DNA of 64,000 bases, taken from Stictocephala bisonia (lineage: Eukaryota; Arthropoda; Insecta; Hemiptera; Membracidae). Where the stretch lies: contig JAQJVL010000174.1 in the NCBI GenBank assembly GCA_035578905.1, positions 793,253-857,252 of the forward strand. Reading direction: 5' to 3'. Positions 1 through 12,289 of this stretch are shown here, one piece after another. The notes under the pieces are model-generated. The model ran no database searches and had not been told where the DNA came from. It worked only from the letters and a program-made list of their open reading frames with translations. Position numbers and translations under genes: made by a program. Each line of letters begins with the position of its first letter. Within the stretch, counting starts at the first letter, position 1.

Positions 1-240
1 GTAAGAAATAATATAATCAAGGGTATTACCAATTCGTAATGTATATCCAAAAATCTAGTTTCACACGAGATAGTACTTGATGTTATCGTTTAAAAATAGA
101 TTGTACCAGGTAACTAGCACAAACTTTCTCTCTTCTAAGGAATTTACAGACGACACTTTTATTTTATTTAAATAAAAGAATGGAAAAATAATCTTCAAAA
201 ACAGCTGTTCAATTAATCATGTAGCCAGATTTTATGTAAA
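1..240. other. AT-rich sequence, no gene seen
   Basis: Unique-looking AT-rich sequence. I see no coding region, repeat or RNA signal here. Confidence 0.5.
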
Positions 241-364
241 CAACCTTCTACAACTTAGTGGGGTTGTAGCTAAAATATTATAAATTGTAATTTGCATTTT
301 TACTGAAAATTGAATCAAAATCTGCATGATAAATTCCGAAAAACTGCATTTTAAAATAGTTCGC

Positions 365-832
365 ACGTACAAAAATGTTATAACTCTAAAACTATTAAAG
401 TTGGGTTCATGCGGTTTATAAAAAAAATATTTTAAATTTTAATTCACATCTTTTCTGAAAATTAAATCAAAATCGTTATAGCCATGTTTGAGAAAATTCC
501 ATTTTTGTACGTGTCTTGATTATAAAACTAGAAAAACTTAAATTTTAAAAAACCGTCTTGAGACATTGGCTAAATACACCTACATACCAAATTTCATACA
601 AATATAGCCATCCGTTTGGTCTTCAGCAAAGTGCACAGACGCACATACGGACAGACACAAACGTTTTTTATAAAAAAAAAACACACCTTTTTTGGTTAAG
701 GGTGCCCTAAAATGTTTTTTTAAACCAATTTGTAAAAAAATGTTTTTGGATGACCACAATACTTTCTCTATGCTAACGCATATAATATAAGGTAAAAAAG
801 AAATAATAATAAACAACAATATATTAGACCGC
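365..832 (+). repeat. Dispersed repeat family A, copy 1
   Basis: About 470 bp similar to copies at 17738-18275 and 62515-63005, all on the same strand. Shared landmarks in order: a 'taactc...actagtaaagtt' block, 'aattcacatctt', 'gagaaaattccatttttgta', 'tacctacataccaaatttcat', 'ccatccgtttggt', a CA/GACA-rich stretch, 'ccctaaaat', and the end 'tttctctatgctaacgcata'. The block at 240-365 looks like a diverged duplicate of the first 130 bp. No intact coding capacity; it is probably a non-autonomous or truncated transposable element. Confidence 0.75.
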
Positions 833-1847
833 TAAAAATTAACTTACAATAATTTTAATTGAAACAAAATAATGATTTACATTTTGAAGAAAAAATCAAT
901 GTATTGATTTAAAAATGGTAAAGCATCATAACAACGTCATAGGACAAATCAATAGAGTTAGAGGAATGTTTCCCTTTTTGATAATATTAGCTTGATATTC
1001 CCATTATTCGTTTGTGAAAGGTAAAATGCTTATTATAACAGGCCACAATACGATGTATATAATGAGAATCGACGATACGTCTGGCTAGTAATTAATTATT
1101 ACGACCACAGAACACAATTAGTGTGACCACACAATTAATTAACACAATATACTCTACCTACAAATATATTTTGGACGAGTGTCACCTTTTCCGAAACCAA
1201 ATAATCAAGAACAAACATAGTAAATATTATTATAAATGTAATGTTGGTGGCGTGTGACTGTGACCTTGACAAGTTGGGTTATGGTGAGATGAGGAACGCG
1301 GAGTTAAAACAAAGAATTTCAACAAACATTAACAGAACAGCTGAGTTTATTTGATTAGCAGCGAATAACAGCTGATCGTTAAATCAAATCGAGGCAAAAT
1401 AAATACTAAACAATACAGCGTAGCAGGTTATTTTTGTAAAAAATTGCGTTTGTTAAGGGTCAAGATTAAAAAAAAAATACTAACCACAAAATTGTATTCT
1501 CATTGTGAAAACATTACGATTCACTTACAATATTGGTGTTCGGTATTCAATTCTTTACTCGGTGGACAGGCCTAATTTTGAAACATTGTTAGTACAACTG
1601 TAAACAAACAAATGTACAGCTACACGCCTCCTTATACATGCATGTTAATTAAAATCTCTACACAACTACCACTGAAGTTATAAAAGACGACCTCTGTTTA
1701 TTTCTTACCTGTGGTGTTTGTTAGCTTTTGTAACAAATAATGTATTTATTTCTAGCATGTGTCTTAACTTTTAATAAGAACCAAGTATATAAATAGATCA
1801 GATGGAGACTTCTCCTTTGGTTCTTTATTGTGTGAGGGGACACAAGA

Positions 1848-2310
1848 CTATCTAAAGTGGCGCAGTGCTGTATCCCAGCTACTTGGGGATAAAGTGTTGA
1901 GCATATTGTAAGCGATAGGCTCTCATAATACCAACATGGCGTCCGTTCCATGGTTGCCATGGATGTGGATACGACTAGAGAAGCCTGGAGTGTCCATGTT
2001 GGACGGTAGTCAAGGTTCAGATGTTGTGTAAGGAAGAGAACTGAGTTTCAGGCTTGTCAACCAGCTGAAAATCAGACCAACACTACGTGGTTCGGATTCG
2101 ACGTAAAGCTGTAGGTCCCTTAGCTGCCCTAGCTATTGGGCTATTAATTCTATTCTTCCTGAGCTAAGTCGAACTCAGATAGTAACAATGACTACACTCG
2201 TTCATCTACACTCATCACACTCATTCGCCCCTCATATTCACCCATACCTTGACAATCGGCTTCTTATGATTGAATAGTAATAATAATGAATAAATAAATA
2301 AGCTAGTGGT
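1848..2310 (+). mobile_element. Composite SINE-like element, copy 1
   Basis: Similar to 29575-30010 and 37827-38240 over the whole length, starting with 'ggcgcagtgctgta' and 'cccagcta' (polymerase III A-box-like) and passing through 'aacatggcgtccg', 'tgaaaatcagacca' and 'acgtggttcggatt' (B-box-like). The 3' part, from 'gtaacaatgactacactcg' to 'cttgacaatcggc', is shared with the minus-strand SINE at 38478-38771. It ends in 'aataataatgaataaataaa', a typical SINE tail. No open reading frame. The shared tail suggests mobilisation by one LINE partner (inference). Confidence 0.7.
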
Positions 2311-3069
2311 AAGAGAGACCGTTATTGTTTTGCGTACAACTGGATCAGCTATTAGTCACTTCATCATGTGCTGAAGTGAGACAGAGAGGCATGAAAAGAG
2401 ACGGAGAGGGATGACAGCTGGCGCTATCTGTGAAGACGCAACACGAACTAATTTCATATAAAAGGAAGCCCACCTTCACCTGATTTATATTAACGGACAG
2501 TCTTTTTGTTTTTATGATCAAACGTACGACTGCGGCCGTGTTGGTATAACAAAAATGCGAACTTTAATGGCATATTTTAGTCAGCAATTTAATACACGTT
2601 TTGATTGTAGACTGATTTATTGATTTAGCAAATTAAGTACTGAAATTATCATTATTATTCTGACTATGCTAGATTGTAAACAGTGATAAATTCGTTTCTA
2701 CTCTGTACAATCGGTTTTAAAGTTGCCACAAAGACATTGGTGTTCCACTACGTTCAACATTCTACTAGGTAGTCCAGGGTAAGCCCCTATCGTCCATCAT
2801 TGTTCTTTACAGTCGCACCGATACAATGGCATTACCGCAGTACGCTATCGCAATACCAAACACGCTAGCAGCGCTGTGTCATTTTTTACGTTAATTTTAC
2901 GTCACGTCACGTTTACGTTTTGTGGTAATTACATTTTTACGTTAATTTATGTAGTTTCGTGGAATAATTTTACCTGTTTGTTTATAAAGTTTTAATATAT
3001 GCATGACATAAAAATGCAAAATAAACGTTATAACGGTGAATTAAGAGGAAGTATATCTTAATAATAACT

Positions 3070-4340
3070 AAATGATTTGTAGATAATATTTGGAGATTTC
3101 CAACGCTTTGAGTGTTTAAGAAACAAACACAACGTTTCGACAGGTATAACAAACTCATGATGTCTTCAGGTGTACTTAATAACTTAGCCTACATCTAAAA
3201 CAATTTTTTCCCTTAACCCATACTAAATCAGAAATTACTTAATACTTCATGTAGATACTAAAGATTACTGTTGAAAGTCAAAAGTTCTTAAAAAAACTAT
3301 CACACATAACATAATTATACAAAATACACAAAGGGTTCGTCTTTGACGGTCGTGGTGAGTTGATCTCGTGAGTGTAGTGGTGCAAGGACTCACCCCCCCC
3401 CCCCGCCTCAGTATAATTGGAAGCTGGTTGGATAAGTTGAATATTTTGTCTATTTAATAACCTGCTCTATGTTTTGTTGAATATTTTCATATATTTCGAG
3501 TCTCATTGAATATTTTGTCTATTTAATAACCTGCTCTATGTTTTGTTGAATATTTTCATATATTTCGAGTCTCATTGAATATTTTGTCTATTTAATAACC
3601 TGCTCTATGTTTTGTTGAATATTTTCATATATTTCGAGTCTCATTGAATATTTTGTCTATTTAATAACCTGCTCTATGTTTTGTTGAATATTTTCATATA
3701 TTTCGAGTCTCATTGAATATTTTGTCTATTTAATAACCTGCTCTATGTTTTGTTGAATATTTTCATATATTTCGAGTCTCACTGAATATTTTGTCTATTT
3801 AATAACCTGCTCTATGTTTTGTTGAATATTTTCATATATTTCGAGTCTCATTGAATATTTTGTCTATTTAATAACCTGCTCTATGTTTTGTTGAATATTT
3901 TCATATATTTCGAGTCTCATTGAATATTTTGTCTATTTAATAACGTGATCTATGCTTTGTTGATTTTGTCATATTTTGCATTAATTTTTGCATGTCATTG
4001 AGTATTTGGTCTATTTAATAACTTGCTATGTGTTTTGTTGACTGATTTCATATTTTGCATTTCTTTTTTATTTCATATTGTGTATTAAATTTTGTATAAT
4101 TATGTAATGTGTGATAGTTTTTTTCAAAGAACTTTTGACTTTCAACAGTAATATTGACTATTCAGCATGTAGTAATTGAGTCTTTTCTGATTTACTATGG
4201 GTTAAGGAAACATTTGTTTTAGATGTAGGCTAAGTTAAACACCTGAAGACGGCGAGTTTGTTATACCTGTCGAAACGTTGTGTTTGTTTCTTAAACACCC
4301 AAAGGATTGGAACTCTTCAAATATTATCTACATATCATGA
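3070..4340. mobile_element. Fold-back element with ~250-bp terminal inverted repeats
   Basis: The left arm (about 3070-3330) and right arm (about 4085-4340) are imperfect reverse complements. Both contain 'gtagataatattt', 'gtttaagaaacaaacacaac', 'gtttcgacaggtataacaaa', 'agatgtaggctaa' and 'gttgaaagtcaaaagttctt' or their complements. The centre carries a poly-C tract (3393-3406) and a 69-bp tandem array. There is no coding capacity, so it is a MITE/Foldback-like non-autonomous DNA element. I could not find a convincing target duplication. Confidence 0.8.
3437..4070. repeat. 69-bp tandem array inside the fold-back element
   Basis: Units start at about 3437, 3506, 3575, 3644, 3713, 3782 and 3851 and are nearly identical (one substitution seen near 3782). 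Two degenerate units follow from 3920. Each unit contains 'gtctatttaataacctgctc' and 'catatatttcgagtctca'. Because the first seven copies are almost uniform and the last two diverged, the array seems to have expanded recently from its left side. Confidence 0.92.
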
Positions 4341-4380
4341 ACAATCTAATGCTAATAAATAACTTTCAAACAACAACAAC

Positions 4381-4565
4381 TAAATCTTCCAGTAACGACC
4401 ACGTCAAGGTGTTATCTACAATATTTACATAACCTGGGTCCCCTGGTTACTCTGAATCTCAGAAATACCATTGAAGATGCCACATAACAGCATTGGTGAA
4501 ACGTTTGGTGATGTAAATACTGTAAATAACACCTTGACGCGGTCGTTACCGGAGGCTTTAGTTAT
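4381..4565. mobile_element. Small fold-back (MITE-like) element
   Basis: Arms of about 50 bp at 4381-4432 and 4513-4565 are reverse complements with a few mismatches. Key blocks are 'gtaacgacc', 'cgtcaaggtgttat' and 'tatttacat'. The loop contains 'ttgaagatgcc...gtgaaacgttt', echoing a motif in the arms of the larger element just upstream. Confidence 0.75.
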
Positions 4566-4569
4566 TAGT

Positions 4570-5800
4570 AATGACACCGGTCGGTTCGGCCTACGAAATA
4601 ATATTAAAATTATATATATCTTAATTACAGCGTAAAGGCCTAAGAAGGGAAGGACTGTTTAAGTATACATTCACATAATCGTAAAATTGCATTTATTAGA
4701 TCACTTTAAACGCTATTAAAATTAAATACTACAATTTGTTTTCTTTATATTTTTTTATTTGTTTTTCCATTTAACAATTTTACCCTCTAAATCGTAATTT
4801 TTATCAGAAAAATTCAATAAAAAACTAAATATATAATTGGTTTTACACATAGTTACATTCATACAAACAGAAGGAAATAGTATAGGTTGTAATGAAAACA
4901 TACGAAACAGGCTTGCCAACGGTGTTGATTGAAATTAAACAGTTCATTTTCAAAACTTCGAAACTTAAGTATGGCTATAGATGGTAACATGTTTTTTGTA
5001 ATCAATTAACTAAGACATTGTTAGGGAGAAAAATTTTCCATAATTTGTAATTCCTTACGAACTAATAAACGTATAAATAATACACACAAACATAAAAAGA
5101 ATATTGTTTTAGGGATTGACTGTCGAACTTGAAGCTGTAAAAACTCCAATCACTGCGTCTCGTCACATACGTAAGTTGGCATTTTCAAATTGTCTAGCAG
5201 TGATAAAACGATGTTTTAAAATGCAGAATGCTTTTGCACATTTACTACAAATTTTTTATTGAGTAACAAAAACATTACCACTTTTGGGAAATTCTATAAG
5301 TGCTGAGAATTAAAATACTACTTTTCAAGGCCACACATTTTATATATAAAATAAGAACATATAACAACGCGAGAAAAATTAAGAATTTTATTTATATTAT
5401 TGTATGCTAAGTAAAATATGAAATTTAATCAATAATTTCGTCATTTAAATTGGTAATAAGAAATGTTGTTTTTGCATTAAATTGTGCAGGGTTAAATAAG
5501 AAAAGATATATATTGTTTTAATATAATGAAGTAAATTACAGTTAAATAATTTAAACTACCTTGAAATATAGTTTTTTATCTTTTGAATGGACAATTTAAA
5601 TGCCAAAAGCACACAAACTTTTAATTATTAATTAGTAACAGAACCGATTTGTAGTTATAATTAATATATTTACATTTTGCGTTCATCAATTATCATTTTT
5701 ATAACAAGGGTTTAGGGAGGATAACAAATTTGCGTGTGATCGATTATTGATTTTACTTCGTTGTTATCAGTATACCATGTCGCAACACACCCTTTGTGGC
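4570..5800. other. AT-rich non-coding sequence
   Basis: No coding region, tandem array or fold-back structure seen. Confidence 0.5.
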
Positions 5801-5804
5801 CGCC

Positions 5805-5945
5805 AACCTCTCTGAACGTCTTTGATCTTAATCAGCTGTGCATGAAACATGACGACACTTTGATGAACAGCTGATCACTTTATGATGACACTCCAGGCAC
5901 TCTCGGTGTTTTGAGTGGTTGAGGAGGGGAGGGAGTAAATATTTC
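5805..5945. repeat. Dispersed repeat with CAGCTG sites, copy 1
   Basis: Matches 20735-20880: 'atcagctgtgcat', 'aaacatgac', 'cactttgatgaacagctgat', 'cactttatga' and 'gacactcca', ending in a G-rich stretch. Each copy has two CAGCTG sites. This could be a small transposable element; function unknown. Confidence 0.6.
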
Positions 5946-8440
5946 ACGAGGAACACCTAACCTCAGTTTACTTCTGCTTTTTATTCACCGAATTGAGATG
6001 TGATTATAAACTCCATAGGAAGTTAACTACTAGATTAAGACAATTTTTGGGAGGAAAGTTTTATTGCGAATGGAAGAAATATATATAATTACAAACATTG
6101 TCTAGAAGGCTGTAAACTTATTTCAGGCGGAAACGTATTATAAATTTATTACTATGTTTTATCATGCGAATTATTGTACGGTTATTGATAACATCCAAAA
6201 CAAATCTTCGATTAAAAAAAAAAAGGAAATTGGTTGTAGAATATTCAAGTCGACTTACATTGTTAAATATTGCTGAGGGAATCATTCGAGAGTGAAAAAA
6301 GCTAATTTTATCACTTATAAAATCGAGAGGGCCAAAATTTTAGGTTCAAAGGAAAACCTATCCTCAATACTGGAAGAACAATGTATGAAGAAAGAATGTA
6401 GGCCACACATGAAAGAAAAGATAAATTTTGGAGGAAACGAAACGTGACACGGCAATTCACGAAAAAGAGTAATAATTTATTTATTATACTCGAAAGTGGC
6501 TTAATGAAAAAATCCAAAACTTGGTAATTAATACTGTTTTGGCTCTACAAAACTGTTTTCTTGTGTGTGTAGGAAATATTTCAAGTGTATTTTAATTTAT
6601 ATTTATTTTATTTAAAGAAATTATATGCATTTATATATTATGTTTTATAATATAAATAACTGATTAAAAAGTATTTTTTCAAACGAAATGTTACTATTTT
6701 GCTTTAAAAATAGATACAAAAAGTTGTTTGGTTTTTTAATTACAGTACTTGTGTACGCTGTTACGTATACATACGGTCTATATGTATTTAGTTAAGAGAA
6801 CTATAATAACTCTGGAGATGGTCATTTAGTTCAGTCCCAGCCATTAAGACACATTTATATCTTATTACTGTTCCTGGAACAATAAGCACGCTAACGATTT
6901 TCTAGCCCTTGCGGAAACACTCAGGTTTTTTTTAAAATTAATATTTTGTACTGTCCCTTTAGTATTCGGTTGAATCAAAAACTGTTTCAACTGTTCCTGT
7001 GAACAAATATATTACAAGCTAAACCCTTTAAGCAATATAAACGTCTCTAGTATATAGCACAATGGAATTTTATGACCAAAATGTGTTTTTTCGATACCAA
7101 ATAAATTAAATATAAAATTGTATCAACAATTAAATTTAAATAATATTAAATTAAAGTATTATCTAAACTGTCAGGAAAATGTTTTTTTTAATAACGATGT
7201 ATTTATTTAAATATAATAAATAATTTATATGTGACACCTGTATTAGAACTTAGTAAAGAATGTTACTATAGAAGAATTGAATTTTCGATGTCAAAATGCA
7301 TCTTTTGACGATAGCTAAAATATCAGTTTGACACATTGTTAGAGTCGGGTAAATTGGTTTTATGAGCTTATTGAAATTCTGTGAACTTGTATGTTCGGGC
7401 CAAATAATTAATTTAAGTAATTATTATTGTGACGGGAGAGTTGAGTTTATTGTTTAATGTTGCATCAAAGTTTTTTATTTAAAAATTGTTATTTTTTAGA
7501 AGTAAAACTCTCATAACCAAATAGAACACCCGACACTAATAGTATGATATTTTTGTGCTGAAAAATACTTAAATTATGTGAAAACCATGAAATTAGTACA
7601 TAATTGTAATTGAATAGTACATATATACTAAACATATTAACTGTAAACAATTAATTAAATGAATAACATCATTAACGATTAATTTACTGCTAATTAATTA
7701 TAATTGATTGATATTGTATAAACAGACAACGCACAACTCCAGTCAATGTAGGGCTAAAATTAAATGGCTTTCAAAGTCAGCGAATTCATTTACATAATCT
7801 GATATGTATAGTTTAAAAAAGTACTCTTTTGTATCGAATTTAAGTGAAATTAATCGAATAGCTCTAGTTTATCTACGTAGCCCAACGGGTTTTAATCTGT
7901 TGATGGTCAATGCGGCAAACCACTGATTGGACAGCCACTAATTTAATTAGTCATTAGTAATCAGTCGATATTTACATTATAGTGGTAAATATTTTTTCAA
8001 TTGTAATATTTTATATCATTTCATAAATTTTGTTAGTGACATTTTTGACTACTTTTAGCCTACATTATATGTATTGATTGTTTATGTCATTTTATAATAT
8101 TTGAAGAAGTTTTTTTTATAATTTATTAGTTATAACATTATTTAGCTATATTTAAGTTTTTGTCCCAGTTAAATACGACAATTTGAGATTTTATCATCAA
8201 TCTTCTAGTAATCAAGTGTTCATTTGGACCAACGCTATTATTTTTTATAGTATGTTGTGTTGATAAGTTGTGGTCTTCAATAAAATATAAGTATTATTCA
8301 TACAAATACGTGTATACGATTATTATGTTGCAGTCTAACGAAATTCAATCATCACACACGAAATGCAAATTTTAAAATTATAAATCATAACATTCATTTG
8401 AACTGTTTATTCGTATATACCTACTTTTTTTAATTTTACT
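5946..8440. other. AT-rich non-coding sequence
   Basis: About 2.5 kb of AT-rich sequence. The only open frames are short and look like chance. No repeat with a second copy in this window was noticed. Confidence 0.5.
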
Positions 8441-8446
8441 AATATT

Positions 8447-8641
8447 AGGTTACATACAAAAACACCAGTTGGTAACACTGCTTGGTGTGTTTTCATTAGA
8501 ACTCAATCTGAGGCAGTGTTTGTAGACCTTGATTGCCTCACTTAAACATTTACATGTGTTAACTGGAAACGATAATCAAATTCTCTTAGTGAATACAGAG
8601 TGTATTAATTAAATTAACCTAAATTTATCTGTTTAGTGAGA
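8447..8641 (+). repeat. 195-bp dispersed repeat, copy 1
   Basis: Nearly identical to 22149-22343 in the same orientation. Both begin 'taggttacatacaaaaacac', pass through 'gcttggtgtgttttcatta' and 'gaccttgattgcctc', and end 'aaatttatctgtttagtgag'. Only a handful of differences are seen, which implies recent dispersal. No coding capacity. Confidence 0.85.
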
Positions 8642-9269
8642 GCTTTGTAAATTGAATTCAGTGAGTCAGTTACGTTACTAAGCGTTTAGATACATGTAAA
8701 AAGAATTCCATGAGATATTCGTACTCTACCCAAAAAATAAGCCTGATACTAAAAAAAGCAAATAATAATGTTATATTTGAGGAAACTCAAAAATGCCTTC
8801 ACTTCCATCTGATTTCTCATGGTTTTGAAGAACTGTTACCAAGGGGAATAAACGTCAACAACGGCGTTATGCTTTTGTCAATCATTGTACATGCATAAAA
8901 GGTGGGTCATTACTTGAAGCTTTAATAGTGGCTTCGAGATAAATTCTTCAAATTTACTATTATAACGAAACCAATGTATAAGATGCCTTGAATTATCCGA
9001 TTTGTTAAATCACTGCAGATTTTCTATTCTAGACTTTGGGCTTTTTTTTATGGTGTATGGCTATAGAAACTGCCTGTATCACCATTTGTTGACTACGGCC
9101 TGTGGCCTCTTGGCGTTGGCGTTGGAAGCTCGGTCCCACCAGTTCTGCTTAAATGCCCATTTGTGAATCTCGGCCTGAGACCTCATCAGAAATTTTGTTT
9201 TTGGGGCACCGTGTATGTTTGGCGGGGTGTTCTTCAGCATATGTAGGCCTATGCTTATAACAGCTATAA

Positions 9270-9390
9270 AAACTAACTTTTATACTGCTGGGTGTCATAT
9301 ATTCGCCTCACACCCACCTATATAAGTACGGTGGTATTGGCCCACCCACCCATACACATTTGTACGTTGGTATTGTGCTTATATAATGGT
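9270..9390 (-). repeat. Dispersed relatives of the 36-bp GTGTATGGGTGGG unit
   Basis: Contains 'cacccacctatataagtacg' and 'cccacccacccatacacatt', reverse complements of the unit tandemly repeated at 23622-23757. Confidence 0.6.
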
Positions 9391-9494
9391 CAGTGATAAT
9401 TATACCAAAATCCTAAATCGGAACCTAGTTAAACTTTGTTATATGGTTTTATGAGCACTATTTGGAGACTAATTTACATAATCAGTCATTGTGA

Positions 9495-9700
9495 TGTTTA
9501 ACATGTTCAGGTGTACACAGGGGTCTCCCCACACAATACGGGTAAGGATAAGGAGCAAATAATACTACATACAAGTAGATTGGAGGGGGTGACCCCTTAA
9601 GATCCTTCAGTGGAGGGGGGGACAAAATTAGTCTAAATAAACAAGCTAAAGATCAGACGGAGACGCCACAATAATTACGAAGAGTCAAGATTACAATTCC
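9495..9700 (+). repeat. Dispersed repeat family B, copy 1
   Basis: Matches 14790-15000: 'gtgtacacaggggtctcccc' versus 'gcgtacaggagtctcccc', then 'gagcaaa', 'gggggtgacc', 'cttcagtgg', 'cctaaataaa' and 'ggagac'. A weaker relative lies at 18855-18990. Probably a decayed transposable element. Confidence 0.6.
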
Positions 9701-10070
9701 GGTTGTAAGAGGTACGTAATATTTAACGTTTAGTTGATTTTGGTTAGTAACTAGGCTACATGTTCTATTGACTTATAACTTAATATCGCACAAAAGTGTT
9801 GTGCCAATGTAATAATTATTTATGAATATTTGCTGTAAGGTGCCAGATAAGGCTCTTCAATGACTTTGTAGGTGAGAATTCTTGTTTATAAGACGTTAAG
9901 ATATATACATAATTATTATTTTGTTTTTTATTTTCGTGATTATTTTAAATTTTACTATTTATTACACATTCATATTCCTTACCAAAATTATTTTAATAAT
10001 TTTCTTTCGAAAGTATTTTAGTATTCTAATAATGTAACTTTAAGTTACACATAAAATTAAGTGATGATTC

Positions 10071-10092
10071 TTTTTTTTTTTTTTTTTTTTTG
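10071..10092. repeat. Poly-T tract
   Basis: A run of about 22 T. It may be the tail of an old minus-strand retroposon, but no recognisable body is attached. Confidence 0.8.
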
Positions 10093-10654
10093 AGTGTTTT
10101 GAATCTTGCGAAACAGCTGACCATAAATAAAGATTCACAGGTACTCTTGAGTATCCGCTTGGTTAAAAATTGCCCCGTTAATTATGAAAAAGTTTAGAAA
10201 AAGAGAGTTCTGTTTTATTCATTTCCAGAGAAAAAAAAAAATTAATTTGATGTTTTGATAAAAATTTAATTTTTGAATAAATTCATGTAATTTCTAACTA
10301 CTATTTTAGCTATCAAAAATTCTAGATTAATTTATTATCATTCCCACTATTGTCTGTATATTTTCAGCTTTTGTGATGTTTAATCTGTTTTCATAGAAAT
10401 TAATTACTAAGTAATTCCGCCATACATATGAGTAAATCCGTATTTTTTGTAGGATTCTAGACCTAATATATTCCTCATTTTCTTCTTCTTTGTTTAGAAA
10501 TGTATACAGTATTATATAAAACATTAGTTGGTGATATTTCGTTCAATTTCTTTTTTCCTTTTATTATTTAATTATTGATTTGATTCGTTGTAAGTTTTTA
10601 AGTTTAAAAACTTAAAAAGGGTACTTCACTGTCACACGATTGTTTCATAAAGAC

Positions 10655-10870
10655 CTTTTCTCCAGTTGACTTAAACAAGGAGAAGCCCCCCCCCAAAAAC
10701 CAAACGGCTTAACCGGTGTAACACTTGAGATTTACTAGGCGTTCCGTGTATTTCCCTCGGGGTGGGGGATACAAGAAAGGGGAATACGTGGGATTTTCCG
10801 CGCTTTGCGTTAACCCCCGGGGTTGACTTGGTCCACCGACAAATTCTAAACTTTACTATTGGTAATCTGA
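10655..10870. repeat. Dispersed repeat family C, copy 1
   Basis: Matches 24330-24505: 'cagttgactta', 'gaagcccc', 'accggtgtaacacttgagat', 'ggcgttcc', 'tgtatttccctcggggtggg' and a terminal 'ggtaatctgat'-like block. Unusually GC-rich for its surroundings. Confidence 0.7.
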
Positions 10871-10944
10871 TACATATATTAGTGCATTACTGTTGACCAC
10901 TTTTGGGTGTTTATTTTTAAAATATGGAGGACTTAATACGATTT

Positions 10945-11875
10945 TGATAAATAAATAAATAGGTTTATTGCTTAAAACAATATATAATTGTATGGCAATC
11001 GTTATAGTTAATAGTTATAGCTAAAATTTTTTCATTCATACTAACATGAAAATCTCATTCAAACATACAATTTGTTTTTCATACAGGCTCCCTTTTATTC
11101 GGATTATCCCAGTCTAGCCCCTAGTCAGTCAGCCAATTAGATCCCCCATTCATGTGCCATGAACTCGTCGGTACTGTAGAAAGCGTTATCAATCAGAAAC
11201 GTTTTCAGACGAGTTTTGAATACCTTGGGCATTGTGGCACTTTTGATTGCGTTAGGCAACCTGTTGACAAAATGAACTCCTGCCTGGGAAGGCAGTTGTT
11301 CATGGACCACCGTTCTGTGTCTCCCAGTTCGTTAGTCCTCCCTGCCTCTAGTTGGGTATGAGTGTAGGTCGCTACCTATTACATGTTGGCATTTGGTCCT
11401 GAAGAACATGCACGTTTCTAAAATATAGAGACAAGGAAGTGTCAGCAGTTTTAGTTGTTTAAACGTTTCTTTGCACGACTCTCTGGGATTTAACTTTGCA
11501 ATTATTCGAATTGCTTTTTTTTGAAGGACAAAAATTCTTGTCAAAAGAGAGTTTGAGCAAGCCCCCCACAAAACTATCCCATAGGAAAGATGCGGGTAGA
11601 TTACTCCATAATATGCCGTCAGCAGTATCTGAGTAGGGCAATATTTTGCTAGTTGCCTCAGCACAAAAATGCCTGAAGACAATCTTGAGCATATGCTATC
11701 GACGTGACATTCCCAGGTCAAACCTCGATCAAGGTGTATCCCAAGGAATTTCGTCAAATGAACTTCTTCGATCTCGGCCTTATCTATCATTACTGCAAGA
11801 CTATGATCCGAGTCGACTTGTAACCGGAACTGGATGAATGTGGATTTTACAGGATTTGTTTTGAGGTTGAGCTAA
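10945..11875 (-). mobile_element. 5'-truncated non-LTR retrotransposon (LINE)
   Basis: On the minus strand this runs from the end of a reverse transcriptase into a 3' UTR and a TTTA-type tail ('aaataaataaatag' on the plus strand near 10955). The 5' end stops abruptly at about 11875, the usual outcome of target-primed reverse transcription. The coding part is described separately. Confidence 0.8.
11150..11865 (-). pseudogene. LINE reverse transcriptase, C-terminal remnant
   Basis: A minus-strand frame from about 11865 to 11332 reads through a Jockey/I-like reverse transcriptase C-terminus. It carries 'FLGIHLDRGLTW' (thumb-entry motif), 'HVDSICSRLSSGIFVLRQL', 'YYGVIYPHLSYGIVLWG' and 'LQKKAIRII'. 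The match then continues in another frame below 11332 ('SQAGVHFVNRLPNAIK'-like, ending near an EF/AHE motif), so there is a frameshift near 11340. The catalytic palm with its YADD box is missing because the copy is 5'-truncated. It cannot encode an active enzyme. Family assignment is from recognised motifs; the exact clade is uncertain. Confidence 0.82.
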
Positions 11876-12029
11876 TTATGAAGATTATATACTTGATAAA
11901 ATTCAACATAAGTATATATGATTAAAAATTACCATATAATTACGTTAGTATAATTTTCCGTTTGTAATATGGCAGCAAAAATATTTTGTTTTTATAATTT
12001 TGCTTCTGCGTCAAGTGGATTATCATTGT

Positions 12030-12170
12030 TAGTGTAGTTGAAGGCAGGGAGGGAGGGGGGAGAGAGGCAGAGAGGGATGCACTGAGTGGTGGAAGTGAAA
12101 GAGAGAACTACTCTTCCCCTACTGTATCATTCTATGTTTAATGTCGACATGGAAACTATGTAGATGGTAG
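12030..12170. repeat. Dispersed repeat family D, copy 1
   Basis: Matches 15945-16040: 'gatgcactgagtggtggaag', 'agagagaact', 'cctactgtat' and 'ttaatgtcgacatg', then 'ggtaggt'. A purine-rich stretch precedes it. Confidence 0.65.
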
Positions 12171-12196
12171 GTCGCGTGCTGTCATCAGCAGCATTG

Positions 12197-12241
12197 TTGA
12201 TTCGTTATTGTTGGTCGGTTTGATTAACAATAACGAATCAA
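12197..12241. other. Perfect 16-bp inverted repeat
   Basis: 'ttgattcgttattgtt' at 12197-12212 is the exact reverse complement of 12226-12241, with a 13-base loop. No function is evident. Confidence 0.85.
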
Positions 12242-12289
12242 GATTAGAACTTTTAAATCAATCATTATTTAGAATCCAAATAACAATAA

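Noticed and set aside
3125..4290. Hammerhead ribozyme in the fold-back arms
   Set aside because: The CTGAAGA and CGAAAC blocks resemble the core but do not match the required CTGANGA at the key position, and the stems do not pair correctly by eye.
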